Source of the DNA: Eubacterium sp. AF22-8LB
GTDB lineage: Bacteria > Bacillota_I > Bacilli_A > Erysipelotrichales > Erysipelotrichaceae
Direction of reading: 5' to 3'
NCBI RefSeq assembly: GCF_003458715.1
Contig: NZ_QRVI01000037.1
Span: 1 to 15,179 of the forward strand
DNA length: 15,179 bases
Part shown: piece by piece, positions 6,297-14,411 of the stretch
How positions within the stretch are numbered: the first letter of the stretch is position 1
Layout of the letters: each line of letters opens with the position of its first letter
Program-made: the position numbers and the translations under genes
Notes under the pieces: generated by a model
Told to the model about the DNA's origin: nothing
What the model saw: only the letters and a program-made list of their open reading frames with translations
Databases searched by the model: none

Positions 6297-7631
6297 ATGG
6301 ATGTTACACAAAATAAAATGGAACATATGGAAATCAAACAATTAGTGATTTCTATGAGTTTGCCTATCATCATCTCAATGGTGATTCAGGCATTATATAA
6401 TATTGTCGACAGTATCTTTGTTGCCAAGATTTCAAGCGATGCACTAACAGCTGTATCGTTATGTTATCCGGTTCAAACCATTATGGTTGCGATTGCATGT
6501 GGTACAGCCGTTGGCTTTAATACACTATTGGCACGATACTTAGGTGAAAAGAAATTTGACTATGCGAATAACACAATGATGCATGGAATCCTATTAGGCT
6601 TTTTAAATGGAATTGTCTTCTTGGTTTTAGGCCTACTATTTTCTAATGTATTCTTATCATGGTTTACATCCGATTCAAATGTGGTTTCACTAGCCAATAC
6701 ATATATTCGTATTTGTACGATGTTTTCCTTCAGTATCTTTGTACAAATCATCTTTGAAAGAGTCATGCAGGCAACAGGAAATGCCATTTACAACATGGTT
6801 ATGCAAGGAGCTGGAGCCATTATCAATATTATCCTAGATCCTATATTGATCTTTGGATGGTTTGGTCTACCAAGAATGGGAGTAACTGGAGCAGCTATTG
6901 CGACAGTAATTGGTCAATTTTGTGGGATGATGATTGGGTATTGGATCACAAAGAAAAAGATTGATTCATTAGAAATTAAAGGTTCTAACTTTAGCTTTTC
7001 TACCGACATTTTAGCTCGCATCTATCAAGTAGGTGTGCCAGCTATTTTAATGCAGTCCGTATTAAGCTTTATGACAGTCTTTATGAATATGATTCTAGCG
7101 CCAATATCAGCTATGGCCATTACCGTATTTAGTGTTTACTATAAGCTGCAAAACTTCTTGAATATGGCAGTACTTGGAATTACCAATGCCTTGATTCCTA
7201 TCGTTGCCTATAATAATGGGGCAAGACGAAAGGATCGAGCTATGGATGCGATTCAATTTTCATTGATTTTATCCATTGGTATTATGGCTATAGGAACGAT
7301 TGTTTTCCAATTATTCCCTAAACAATTATTAGCCATGTTCAGTGCCAATGAAGAAATGTATGGATTAGGCGTTCCTGCATTAAAAATCATTAGCTTTAGC
7401 TTTGTGTTTGCCGGTATCAGTATGGTGCTATGTGCAGCCTTCCAGGCTTTAAATAAGGCAAATACTTCTTTAGTCATCACTTTGGCTAGACAACTTGTCA
7501 TCTTGATTCCATTGACATATGGCTTGATGAAATGTTTTGGTATTAACATAGGATGGTATGCCTTTGTCGTTACAGAATTTATATGTGCCATCTATTCGCT
7601 GATTGAATGGAAAAAATTAAAAGGTAGCTAG
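6297..7631 (+). CDS. MATE-family multidrug/metabolite efflux transporter
   Basis: This is a 444-residue integral membrane protein with about 12 hydrophobic segments in two homologous halves, the normal MATE size. The N-terminal half has the typical MATE opening: LVISMSLPIIISMVIQALYNIVDSIFVAK (residues ~16-44), then ALTAVSLCYPVQTIM. ALGxGT-like segments follow, such as AVGFNTLLARYLGEK. The second half repeats the pattern in YQVGVPAILMQSVLSFMTVFMN and NALIPIVAYNNGA. MATE proteins export cationic drugs or metabolites using a Na+ or H+ gradient; the substrate cannot be read from the sequence. The MepA/DinF-like branch is likely. The gene has its own promoter and leader and converges on a - strand methyltransferase gene. 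Confidence 0.92.
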   Translation: MDVTQNKMEHMEIKQLVISMSLPIIISMVIQALYNIVDSIFVAKISSDALTAVSLCYPVQTIMVAIACGTAVGFNTLLARYLGEKKFDYANNTMMHGILLGFLNGIVFLVLGLLFSNVFLSWFTSDSNVVSLANTYIRICTMFSFSIFVQIIFERVMQATGNAIYNMVMQGAGAIINIILDPILIFGWFGLPRMGVTGAAIATVIGQFCGMMIGYWITKKKIDSLEIKGSNFSFSTDILARIYQVGVPAILMQSVLSFMTVFMNMILAPISAMAITVFSVYYKLQNFLNMAVLGITNALIPIVAYNNGARRKDRAMDAIQFSLILSIGIMAIGTIVFQLFPKQLLAMFSANEEMYGLGVPALKIISFSFVFAGISMVLCAAFQALNKANTSLVITLARQLVILIPLTYGLMKCFGINIGWYAFVVTEFICAIYSLIEWKKLKGS

Positions 7632-7643
7632 TGCTACCTTTTT
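7619..7643. terminator. Bidirectional terminator between convergent genes
   Basis: AAAAGGTAGC (7619-7628) pairs with GCTACCTTTT (7633-7642) around a TAGT loop. A-runs on one side and T-runs on the other let it serve both strands. The MATE stop codon (7629-7631) is in the loop, and the stop codon of the - strand gene (7634-7636) is in the stem. Confidence 0.85.
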
Positions 7644-8368
7644 GCGTATTTAAATGTATACATACAAATGGATGCGGCAATGGCCACGTTTAGACTTTCA
7701 AAAGTTTCCATTTCAATTTTGACAATGTGATTACTTAAGTCAATCAATTCTTTGCGAACACCTTGACCTTCATTTCCAACTAGAATCGCGTATTTTTCGT
7801 TTGGCTTAATATCCTGAAGGTCTTTATGGTTATCGTGTAAAGCTGTTGCGTAAACCTCGATATTTTTGGATTGAAGGTTTTTAATTTCTTCTATTAAATC
7901 TGTTTGAATGACAGGGATAAAGAATAAAGCACCTTGACTTGACTGAATTGTTTTAGGATTGTAGATATCGGCACAGCCCTTTGACATATAAATACAATCT
8001 ATGCCAAAAGAATGAGCGGTTCTTAGAATGGTTCCTACATTTCCTGGATCTTGTACGTTATCTAAAAGCAGAATATTTTCCTCTTTTATGGGAGTTAAAC
8101 TTAGTTTTTTACATACACCAATCATCTTTGAATTTGAATTTTGATTAGATAACTTATTTAATACCGGTTGCGTTACCGTTTCATAATTGAATTGTACAGG
8201 ACATTCAATGTTTTCAAGTATAAATAACTCCTGTAGAGCATTTGCGTTAAATGCTTCTTTAACCATGTGTTCGCCTTCAACTAGGAAAAGACCGGTTTTA
8301 TCACGTTCTTTTTTTTGAATCAGTTTGGCGTATTCTTTTATTTTCTTATTGTTTACCGATTGAATCAT
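7634..8368 (-). CDS. SpoU/TrmH-family rRNA (or tRNA) 2'-O-methyltransferase
   Basis: This 244-residue SPOUT enzyme consists of an N-terminal substrate-binding region (LFLVEGEHMVKEAF, ~27-40) and a knotted C-terminal SAM domain. The three SpoU motifs are all present: LLLDNVQDPGNVGTILRTA (motif 1), ILVGNEGQGV (motif 2) and MESFESLNVAIAAS-like METFESLNVAIAAS (motif 3). The family 2'-O-methylates ribose in structured RNA. The size and the neighbourhood beside pheST match YsgA of Bacillus, whose exact target nucleotide is not something the sequence shows. The start has no clear Shine-Dalgarno. A possible -10 (TATGGT on the - strand) lies only 11 bp upstream, so a very short or absent leader is possible. 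Confidence 0.92.
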   Translation of the reverse strand: MIQSVNNKKIKEYAKLIQKKERDKTGLFLVEGEHMVKEAFNANALQELFILENIECPVQFNYETVTQPVLNKLSNQNSNSKMIGVCKKLSLTPIKEENILLLDNVQDPGNVGTILRTAHSFGIDCIYMSKGCADIYNPKTIQSSQGALFFIPVIQTDLIEEIKNLQSKNIEVYATALHDNHKDLQDIKPNEKYAILVGNEGQGVRKELIDLSNHIVKIEMETFESLNVAIAASICMYTFKYAKR

Positions 8369-8392
8369 ACGAAAAGTTTACCATACTTCGGC

Positions 8393-8421
8393 TTGAAAAA
8401 AAACATGGACTTCGATATAAT
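8393..8421 (+). promoter_or_regulatory. Promoter of the pheST operon
   Basis: TTGAAA (8393-8398) and TATAAT (8416-8421) are separated by 17 bp. Transcription would begin near 8428, just upstream of the T-box leader. Confidence 0.85.
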
Positions 8422-8427
8422 TTTTAA

Positions 8428-8645
8428 TGTTAAAGCAATGAGAAGACATAGTAGCTATTTAACGCTTAGATAAGAGAATAAATCGTTTGGTGAAAGATTT
8501 ATATAAGTAGGAATAGTGAATTCACCTTTGAGCAAGAGTTAAAACCTCTTCCGTTTCATACGGTTATCATGGTCAATTAAGTGTGTCTATCAAGACGAAG
8601 CAAGATGGTAACGCGGCATTTGTCGTTCTTGCATCGTCTTTTTTT
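8428..8645 (+). promoter_or_regulatory. T-box riboswitch specific for tRNA-Phe
   Basis: This leader, about 240 nt from start site to pheS, reads the charging state of tRNA-Phe. In Stem I, helix GCTATT (8454-8459)/AATAGT (8512-8517) flanks the specifier loop. The loop E motif AGTA (8450-8453) sits on its 5' side. GAA-TTC-A sits on its 3' side, so the specifier codon is TTC (8521-8523), which is Phe. A small hairpin AAGAG/CTCTT follows. The T-box element AGATGGTAACGCGG (8603-8616) offers TGGT (8606-8609) to pair with the tRNA ACCA end. Uncharged tRNA-Phe would stabilise the antiterminator and switch on pheST. The consensus TGGNACCGCG is changed by one base, AAC for ACC. Confidence 0.93.
8593..8645 (+). 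terminator. Regulated terminator of the pheST T-box leader
   Basis: A 13-bp stem with one internal mismatch pairs 8593-8605 (AGACGAAGCAAGA) with 8627-8639 (TCTTGCATCGTCT). A run of T to 8645 follows. The T-box element overlaps the 5' arm and loop, so terminator and antiterminator are mutually exclusive. Confidence 0.9.
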
Positions 8646-8670
8646 GGTTTTTAGGGAAAGGAAGAACAAC

Positions 8671-9705
8671 ATGAAAACAATTGAAGAGCTTTTGCAGGAA
8701 GCTACACAAAAAATTCAAGATGTGAAGGATTCATCTTCATTAAATGATCTACGTGTCTTGTATTTAGGAAAAAAAGGGCCTGTTCAAGAATTGATGAAGG
8801 GCATGAAGGATTTGTCAAAAGAAGAAAAACCAATCTTTGGACAAAAGGTCAACCAGTTGAAACAAGATCTTTCTAAAATGATTGAAGAAAAGAAAGAACA
8901 ATTGGCAGCTTTAGAAATGCAGAAAAAGATTGAAGCTGAAAAAATCGATATCACATTACCAGGACGTAAACCGGAATTAGGTAATGCTCACCCATTAAAC
9001 CTTGTTCGCCAAGAATTAGAGGATTTATTCATTGGTTTAGGGTATCAGGTTATTGAAGGTGATGATATCGTAGATGATGAATATTGTTTTGAAAGAGCCA
9101 ACATTCCTAAGGATCACCCAGCACGTGATATGCAGGATTCTTTATATATTGATCCAAATCGTTTATTAAGAACGCACACAACAGCTATCCAGATGGTTGT
9201 ATTAGAAGAAAGTGCACCAAATTTACCAATCAAGGTTGTATGTCCAGGTAAGGTATACCGTCGCGACGATGATGATGCGACACACTCACACCAGTTCATG
9301 CAGATGGAAGGCTTAGTTATTGGTGAAAAAGTCACTTTAGCGGACTTAAAAGGAACTTTAGAGTTCATGGCTAAAAAATTATTTGGCCAAGACCGTCAAA
9401 TTCGTTTTAGACCAAGCTATTTCCCATTCACAGAACCAAGTGTAGAAGTGGATGTTTCTTGTCATATTTGTAACGGAAAAGGATGTCCAACATGTAAAGG
9501 CACTGGATGGATTGAAATTCTAGGTGCAGGAGAAGTACATCCAAACGTATTAAAGATGGCTGGATATGATCCAGAAAAATGTAGTGGTTTTGCGTTCGGT
9601 GTCGGAATTGAGCGTGTTGCAATGTTGAAATATGGTATTGATGATATTCGTCATTTCTATACAAATGATAAACGATTCAATTCTACGTTCAAGCGTTATG
9701 AGTAG
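8671..9705 (+). CDS. pheS: Phenylalanyl-tRNA synthetase alpha subunit
   Basis: This 344-residue protein is the standard bacterial PheS length. With PheT it forms the alpha2-beta2 enzyme that charges tRNA-Phe; this subunit carries the class II catalytic core. The N-terminal coiled coil spans about residues 1-85. Motif 2 lies in KVYRRDDDDATHSHQFMQMEG, and motif 3 in GFAFGVGIERVAMLKYGI. A cysteine cluster in SCHICNGKGCPTCKG is also present; many Firmicute PheS proteins have such an insertion. The open frame extends upstream through the T-box terminator, but the ATG at 8671 has AAAGGAAG upstream and gives the family N-terminus. The gene is controlled by the T-box leader. Confidence 0.97.
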   Translation: MKTIEELLQEATQKIQDVKDSSSLNDLRVLYLGKKGPVQELMKGMKDLSKEEKPIFGQKVNQLKQDLSKMIEEKKEQLAALEMQKKIEAEKIDITLPGRKPELGNAHPLNLVRQELEDLFIGLGYQVIEGDDIVDDEYCFERANIPKDHPARDMQDSLYIDPNRLLRTHTTAIQMVVLEESAPNLPIKVVCPGKVYRRDDDDATHSHQFMQMEGLVIGEKVTLADLKGTLEFMAKKLFGQDRQIRFRPSYFPFTEPSVEVDVSCHICNGKGCPTCKGTGWIEILGAGEVHPNVLKMAGYDPEKCSGFAFGVGIERVAMLKYGIDDIRHFYTNDKRFNSTFKRYE

Positions 9706-9717
9706 GAGGATTTAAAG

Positions 9718-12105
9718 ATGCGTATTTCAAGAAAATGGTTTAGTCAATATATGGATGTACAAGATCTTTCTATTGAAGAAATGGCAAAACGTATTACGGA
9801 TGCTGGCTTTGAAGTAGAAGGTATTGAACATTTATCACAAGGAACAAATTTAGTGATTGGACATGTTGAAACATGTGTGGATCACCCAGACAGTGATCAT
9901 TTGCACTGCACAACTGTCAATATTGGAAATGAAGTTGTAAATATTGTTTGTGGCGCACCCAATGTCGCTGCTGGACAAAATGTCATTGTAGCTTTACCAG
10001 GTGCAGTTTTACCTGGCGGAGAAATTAAGAACGGTGTTATTCGTGGCGTTGAAAGTAATGGAATGATTTGTTCACTATTAGAGCTTGGAGTGGATCCTTC
10101 TAGCTTAAATGATGAACAAAAAAGTGGAATTGAAGTATTGCCAACTGATGCACCTGTAGGAAATACAGATCCATTAGGCTATTTAGGCTTAGATGATGAA
10201 GTGTTAGATATTGGTTTAACACCAAATCGTAATGATTGTTTAGCTGCATTCAATATGGCAAAAGAAGCTGGAGCTATCTTAAATCGTGAAGTAAAACTTC
10301 CAGAATATGCAGGTGCTAGTGATGTAGGTGTTCCTAGTCAATTGCATGTAGAAAGTAAAACAGACAAGTGTCCTTTGTTCTATGGAAAAGTTATTAACCA
10401 TTTAACGATTAAAGAAAGTCCAAAATGGATGAAAGAATTATTAGCTGCCAGTGGTGTAAAATCAATCAATAATATTGTTGATATTTCGAATATCGTTATG
10501 TTAGAAACAGGTCAGCCAATGCACTTCTATGATGCGAAGTCTTTACCTAGTCAAAGTATTGTTGTAGCGGATGGCTTTGATGAAGAATATACAGCATTAG
10601 ATGGTGTAACTTATCATTTACAGCCAGAAGATATTGTGATTACAAATCAAGGTAAGCCAATCGGTATTGCTGGTGTTATGGGTGGAGATGACTCTAAAAT
10701 CTTAGACACGACAGATTCTATTATTATTGAATGTGCCATCTTTGATCATGTTGCGATTCGTAATACAGCTCGTCGTTTGAATCTTTCAACGGATGCAAGT
10801 GTCCGCTACCAAAAGGGAATTGAACCTTTGGCAAGTAAGAAAGCGTTGGATCGTGCCGTTCAATTATTGATTGAATATGCTGATGCTGATGGTATTGAAG
10901 AAACTGTACAATATGGACAAGTTCCTTACGAACCAAAATCAATCACATGTACTTTAGAAGCAATCAACAATCGTTTAGGTACCGACTTTAATTTAGATGA
11001 AGTTGTGGATGTATTTGCACGTCTAGACTTTGAACCAGAAGTAACCGACACAACAATCACTTGTCATATTCCAAGCTCAAGAACAGACATGGAAGGTATG
11101 GCTGATTTAAGTGAAGAAGTGATTCGTATGTTGGGATACGATCGTTTACCAAGTACTTTACCAGTAATGCCTATGACAGAAGGTAAATTAACATATAAGC
11201 AACAAATGATTCGTCAGGCACGCCAATTTTTGTGCAGCCAAGGCTTACAGGATTGCTTAACATATACTTTGATCAGCACAGAAAAGAAGGATAATGCGAT
11301 CTTAAATAAGGATGAAGCAATTGAACTTGCAAGTCCAATGAGCGAAGAACGTCGTTATATTCGTACAAGCATTTTACCTAGTTTATTAGATGTTGTTTCA
11401 TATAACCGTTCACGTAATATCAAAGATGTCAATGTATTTGAATTAAGTGATGTTGCTGGTGTCAGTGGAGCTAAAATGCATTTGGCAATTGCGATGAGTG
11501 GAAACTTACAGCAAACTCGCTGGACTAATGATGTAACACCTAGTGATTTCTATACACTAAAAGGCTTGGTTGAAGCATTCTTAGAACAAATTGGTATTGC
11601 AGCTCAAAGAATTTCTTTTGTAGAAAACAATATGGATACAGAACATTTCCATCCATATCGCAGTGCGAAGATCATGCTTGGAAAAGATTGTGTTGGTTTA
11701 TTAGGTGATATCCATCCTCAATATGGAAAGAATATTGTAATGGCTGAAATTGATTTTGATGCATTGATTGATGTAAAGAAATCAAAAATCAAATTCACTC
11801 CAGTTTCAAAATATCCAAGTGTGTCTCGTGACTTGGCATTCGTTTTAGATCGTGCAATGCCAGTACAAAAGGTTGTAGATACAATTAATAAGCAAGGTCG
11901 TTTAAATAAAGAAATGATCATTCGTGATGTAGAAGTATTTGACGTATACGAAGGTGAACATGTAAGCAAGGATGAAAAATCAGTTGCCCTTTCAATCACA
12001 TTCCAGTCGGATTCTCATACATTAAAAGAAGAAGAACTTAACCAAGTGTTTGAAGCTATTCTTGAGCATATTCAAAAGGATTGCAACGCAACACTTCGTA
12101 GCTAA
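9718..12105 (+). CDS. pheT: Phenylalanyl-tRNA synthetase beta subunit
   Basis: This 795-residue protein is the normal PheT length. The N-terminal EMAP/OB-type tRNA-binding domain spans about residues 40-150 (VIGHVETCVDHPDSDHLHCT, VCGAPNVAAGQ). The B3/4 editing domain, which hydrolyses mischarged Tyr-tRNA-Phe, includes LDIGLTPNRNDCLA, GIAGVMGGDDSK and LSTDASVRYQKGIEP. A B5 domain and a catalytic-like core follow. The C-terminal FDX-ACB anticodon-binding domain starts near KYPSVSRDLAFVLD. The ribosome binding site AGGAGG (9704-9709) overlaps the pheS stop, so the two subunits are translated from one message in balance. A terminator begins in the stop codon. Confidence 0.97.
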   Translation: MRISRKWFSQYMDVQDLSIEEMAKRITDAGFEVEGIEHLSQGTNLVIGHVETCVDHPDSDHLHCTTVNIGNEVVNIVCGAPNVAAGQNVIVALPGAVLPGGEIKNGVIRGVESNGMICSLLELGVDPSSLNDEQKSGIEVLPTDAPVGNTDPLGYLGLDDEVLDIGLTPNRNDCLAAFNMAKEAGAILNREVKLPEYAGASDVGVPSQLHVESKTDKCPLFYGKVINHLTIKESPKWMKELLAASGVKSINNIVDISNIVMLETGQPMHFYDAKSLPSQSIVVADGFDEEYTALDGVTYHLQPEDIVITNQGKPIGIAGVMGGDDSKILDTTDSIIIECAIFDHVAIRNTARRLNLSTDASVRYQKGIEPLASKKALDRAVQLLIEYADADGIEETVQYGQVPYEPKSITCTLEAINNRLGTDFNLDEVVDVFARLDFEPEVTDTTITCHIPSSRTDMEGMADLSEEVIRMLGYDRLPSTLPVMPMTEGKLTYKQQMIRQARQFLCSQGLQDCLTYTLISTEKKDNAILNKDEAIELASPMSEERRYIRTSILPSLLDVVSYNRSRNIKDVNVFELSDVAGVSGAKMHLAIAMSGNLQQTRWTNDVTPSDFYTLKGLVEAFLEQIGIAAQRISFVENNMDTEHFHPYRSAKIMLGKDCVGLLGDIHPQYGKNIVMAEIDFDALIDVKKSKIKFTPVSKYPSVSRDLAFVLDRAMPVQKVVDTINKQGRLNKEMIIRDVEVFDVYEGEHVSKDEKSVALSITFQSDSHTLKEEELNQVFEAILEHIQKDCNATLRS

Positions 12106-12133
12106 GAGATGTTTTTTGACATCTCTTTTATTT
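12104..12133 (+). terminator. Terminator of the pheST operon
   Basis: A 9-bp stem pairs AAGAGATGT (12104-12112) with ACATCTCTT (12119-12127) around a T-rich loop, followed by TTATTTT. It begins within the pheT stop codon. Confidence 0.88.
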
Positions 12134-12146
12134 TGTATAGGAAATC

Positions 12147-12175
12147 TTGTAAAGGGCTTACAAAAAGAATAAAAT
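12147..12175 (+). promoter_or_regulatory. glpK promoter with overlapping palindrome
   Basis: TTGTAA (12147-12152) and TAAAAT (12170-12175), 17 bp apart, make a plausible promoter starting near 12182. The -35 box is also the left arm of a 6-5-6 palindrome, TTGTAA-AGGGC-TTACAA (12147-12163). A repressor bound there would block RNA polymerase. It looks a little like a CcpA cre site, but it lacks the central CG and has one extra base, so the cognate factor is unclear. The ribosome binding site AAGGAG (12185-12190) follows. Confidence 0.55.
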
Positions 12176-12199
12176 AAGACATATAAGGAGATTTATTCT

Positions 12200-13681
12200 A
12201 TGCAAAAATATATTTTAGCAATTGACCACGGTACTACAAGTACGCGTGCTGTTTTATTTGATAAGCAGGCAAATGTGGTTGAAATTGCCCAAAAAGAAAC
12301 GACAATATCCTATCCGCATCCAGGCTGGGTGCAACAAGATGCCAATGAAATCTGGCTGGCATGCTTAGCTGTAATGAGTGAGGTTATTTTAAAAAGTAAG
12401 ATCAGTCCAGAACAAGTAGCGGCTATTGGCATTAGTAATCAAAGAGAGACAAGTGTATTATGGGATGCACATACAGGCCTTCCGGTAAGTCCGGCTATTG
12501 TTTGGCAGTCAAAACAGACAAAAGGTATATGTGATAATTGGAAAGAAAAGGGCTATGAAAAAATTGTAAAGGAAAAAACAGGACTTCGTATTGATCCTTA
12601 TTTTTCTGCAAGTAAGATTCGTTTTATTTTAGATCATAATCCAGATGTCTATGAAAAGGCACAAAAAGGCGATGTATTATTTGGAACAATGGATAGCTGG
12701 ATTGTTTGGAAGCTATCCGGAGAAAAAACACATATTACGGATGTATCCAATGCGAGTCGTACTTTGTTGTTTAATATTCGTGATTTAAAATGGGATGAAG
12801 AATTATTGGATTTATTCGATATTCCTAGACAAATGCTTCCAGAAGTAAAGCCAACATCGTATGCATATTGTAATACGGCATCCTATCATTTCTTTGGACA
12901 AGAGGTTCCAATCTGCTCAGTTGTAGGTGATCAGCAGGCTGCTTTATTTGGTCAAGGCTGTTACGAAGCAGGCTCGATCAAGAATACTTATGGCACAGGT
13001 GGATTTATGTTGATGAATACAGGAGATAAGATCGTTCATTCAAAAAATGGTTTATTATCGACTGTGGCATGGCAAATTGGTGATAAGGTAGATTATGCGT
13101 TGGAGGGAAGTATTTTCGTATCAGGAAGCTTGATGAAATGGCTTCGTGATCAGATGCAGTTGTTTGAAAACACAAAGGAAACACAGGCTATGGCTGAAAG
13201 TGTTGAAAATACCAATGGTGTCTATATTGTTCCTGCTTTTGTAGGTTTGGGAGCACCATATTGGGATGATGCTTGTCAGGCCAGTATTTTAGGTTTGACC
13301 TTTGGAGCAAATAAAAACCATATCGTACGAGCAGCCTTAGAATCAATGGCTTACCAATCAAAGGATGTTTTAGATGCAATGAAACAGGATAGTCAAATAA
13401 ATATATCCTCATTAAAGGTAGATGGTGGAGCAGCAGCCAATGATTTCTTATTACAGTTCCAAAGTGATTTATTACAAATGCCTGTGCAACGTTTTAAGAC
13501 GAATGAATTAACGGCATTAGGAGCTGCCTATCTTGCAGGATTATCTTGTGGATATTGGACACTTGATGAATTGGGTGTCGATCTTCAAAAGGAATTTGTT
13601 CCTGAAAAGACATCAAAAGAAATGGATCAATTGTATTCAAATTGGAAAAAGGCGGTTAAAACTTGCCAGAGCTATAAATAA
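12200..13681 (+). CDS. glpK: Glycerol kinase
   Basis: This 493-residue FGGY-family kinase is slightly short of the usual 495-500. It phosphorylates glycerol to sn-glycerol 3-phosphate with ATP in the cytosol. Hallmarks are the phosphate-1 loop AIDHGTTSTRAVLFD (7-21), the substrate residues ISNQRET (78-84), MDSWIVWKLSG, VVGDQQAALFGQ (241-252), GSIKNTYGTGGF and the ATP-site KVDGGAAANDF. His230 in TASYHFFGQEVPI matches the histidine that HPr/EI phosphorylates to activate GlpK in Enterococcus and Bacillus. The enzyme is therefore probably stimulated when PTS sugars are scarce. No glpF or glpD lies nearby. A small acetyltransferase-like gene follows 16 bp downstream without a terminator. Confidence 0.97.
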   Translation: MQKYILAIDHGTTSTRAVLFDKQANVVEIAQKETTISYPHPGWVQQDANEIWLACLAVMSEVILKSKISPEQVAAIGISNQRETSVLWDAHTGLPVSPAIVWQSKQTKGICDNWKEKGYEKIVKEKTGLRIDPYFSASKIRFILDHNPDVYEKAQKGDVLFGTMDSWIVWKLSGEKTHITDVSNASRTLLFNIRDLKWDEELLDLFDIPRQMLPEVKPTSYAYCNTASYHFFGQEVPICSVVGDQQAALFGQGCYEAGSIKNTYGTGGFMLMNTGDKIVHSKNGLLSTVAWQIGDKVDYALEGSIFVSGSLMKWLRDQMQLFENTKETQAMAESVENTNGVYIVPAFVGLGAPYWDDACQASILGLTFGANKNHIVRAALESMAYQSKDVLDAMKQDSQINISSLKVDGGAAANDFLLQFQSDLLQMPVQRFKTNELTALGAAYLAGLSCGYWTLDELGVDLQKEFVPEKTSKEMDQLYSNWKKAVKTCQSYK

Positions 13682-13697
13682 AAGTTAGAATAAGTGC

Positions 13698-14411
13698 ATG
13701 GAAATTTATACAAAAGAAGACTTTAAACAAATATTCATCGATTTAGGAATTAAAAAGGGAAGCTTTGTATTATTAGAAGCTGATTTATCAAGATATAGTG
13801 GTTTGGTAGGGGACTATCAAATGTTGATTGAAACTTTGCAGGAGTTGATTACAGATCAGGGTTGTTTATATATGCCATGTTTTTCATATTCTTGTTTAGA
13901 CCCTGCTTGTCTTGAGAATAAATATCCATTCGAAGCATGGAAGGATGTACGAGAAAATCTTCCGGGTTACCATGCATTATATACACCGAGTGAAGTATAT
14001 AAGGATTGTACGAATTTGTTTTTACACTATAAAGATGTATATCGTTCGAATCATCCTGTTTATAGTTTTGCGTATTGGGGCAATTTTGATGACTCTTTAT
14101 TGAAGGTGGATGTCAATGATGCATTAACTTTTAAGGGCAGTCTAGCATTATGCAATGAAAAAAATGCCTGTAACCTTCTAATCGGGGTGAATCCAGAAAA
14201 GAGTTTATTGGTACAGGCATTTGCGCATGAATTTCAATTGGGTAAGACTATCGTTCAAAGGGCTTTTCTCCATTCTAAACGAAGATTGACAAAATCCTTT
14301 CTTGTCAATGTAGTGGATGAAGCTTTGGCTAAAGATATCTTGGATGGTTTAGATGTTTTAAAGAGCGAATCGGATTTAGATTTTATTTATGCACTTAGAA
14401 AAGTTCAATAA
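13698..14411 (+). CDS. AAC(3)-like (YokD-type) N-acetyltransferase, divergent
   Basis: This 237-residue protein resembles the Antibiotic_NAT/AAC(3) family, whose members usually have about 260-280 residues. Shared features are LGIKKGSFVLLEADLS...SGLVGDYQMLIETL near the N-terminus, the GCLYMPCFSYS strand, the YTPSEVYKD segment, RSNHPVYSFAYWG (the family's RS-HP-S-G block) and CNLLIGVN. The family transfers acetyl from acetyl-CoA to an amino group. The canonical HSSLS near the N-terminus reads EADLS here, so the usual His is lost. Real aminoglycoside resistance is doubtful, and the substrate is unknown. The ribosome binding site is weak. It is probably co-transcribed with glpK. Its last 17 bp overlap the end of the convergent - strand gene. 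Confidence 0.72.
   Translation: MEIYTKEDFKQIFIDLGIKKGSFVLLEADLSRYSGLVGDYQMLIETLQELITDQGCLYMPCFSYSCLDPACLENKYPFEAWKDVRENLPGYHALYTPSEVYKDCTNLFLHYKDVYRSNHPVYSFAYWGNFDDSLLKVDVNDALTFKGSLALCNEKNACNLLIGVNPEKSLLVQAFAHEFQLGKTIVQRAFLHSKRRLTKSFLVNVVDEALAKDILDGLDVLKSESDLDFIYALRKVQ

Noticed and set aside
8581..8670. Extended pheS N-terminus of 30 residues from GTG at 8581
   Set aside because: It would read through the T-box element and terminator. The ATG at 8671 has a ribosome binding site and gives the family length.
12147..12163. CcpA cre site before glpK
   Set aside because: The palindrome lacks the central CG and is one base longer than a cre site. It is kept only as an unassigned operator.
13698..14411. 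Calling the AAC(3)-like gene an aminoglycoside resistance determinant
   Set aside because: It is short, has lost the HSSLS signature, and sits in a metabolic setting. Resistance cannot be claimed from the sequence.
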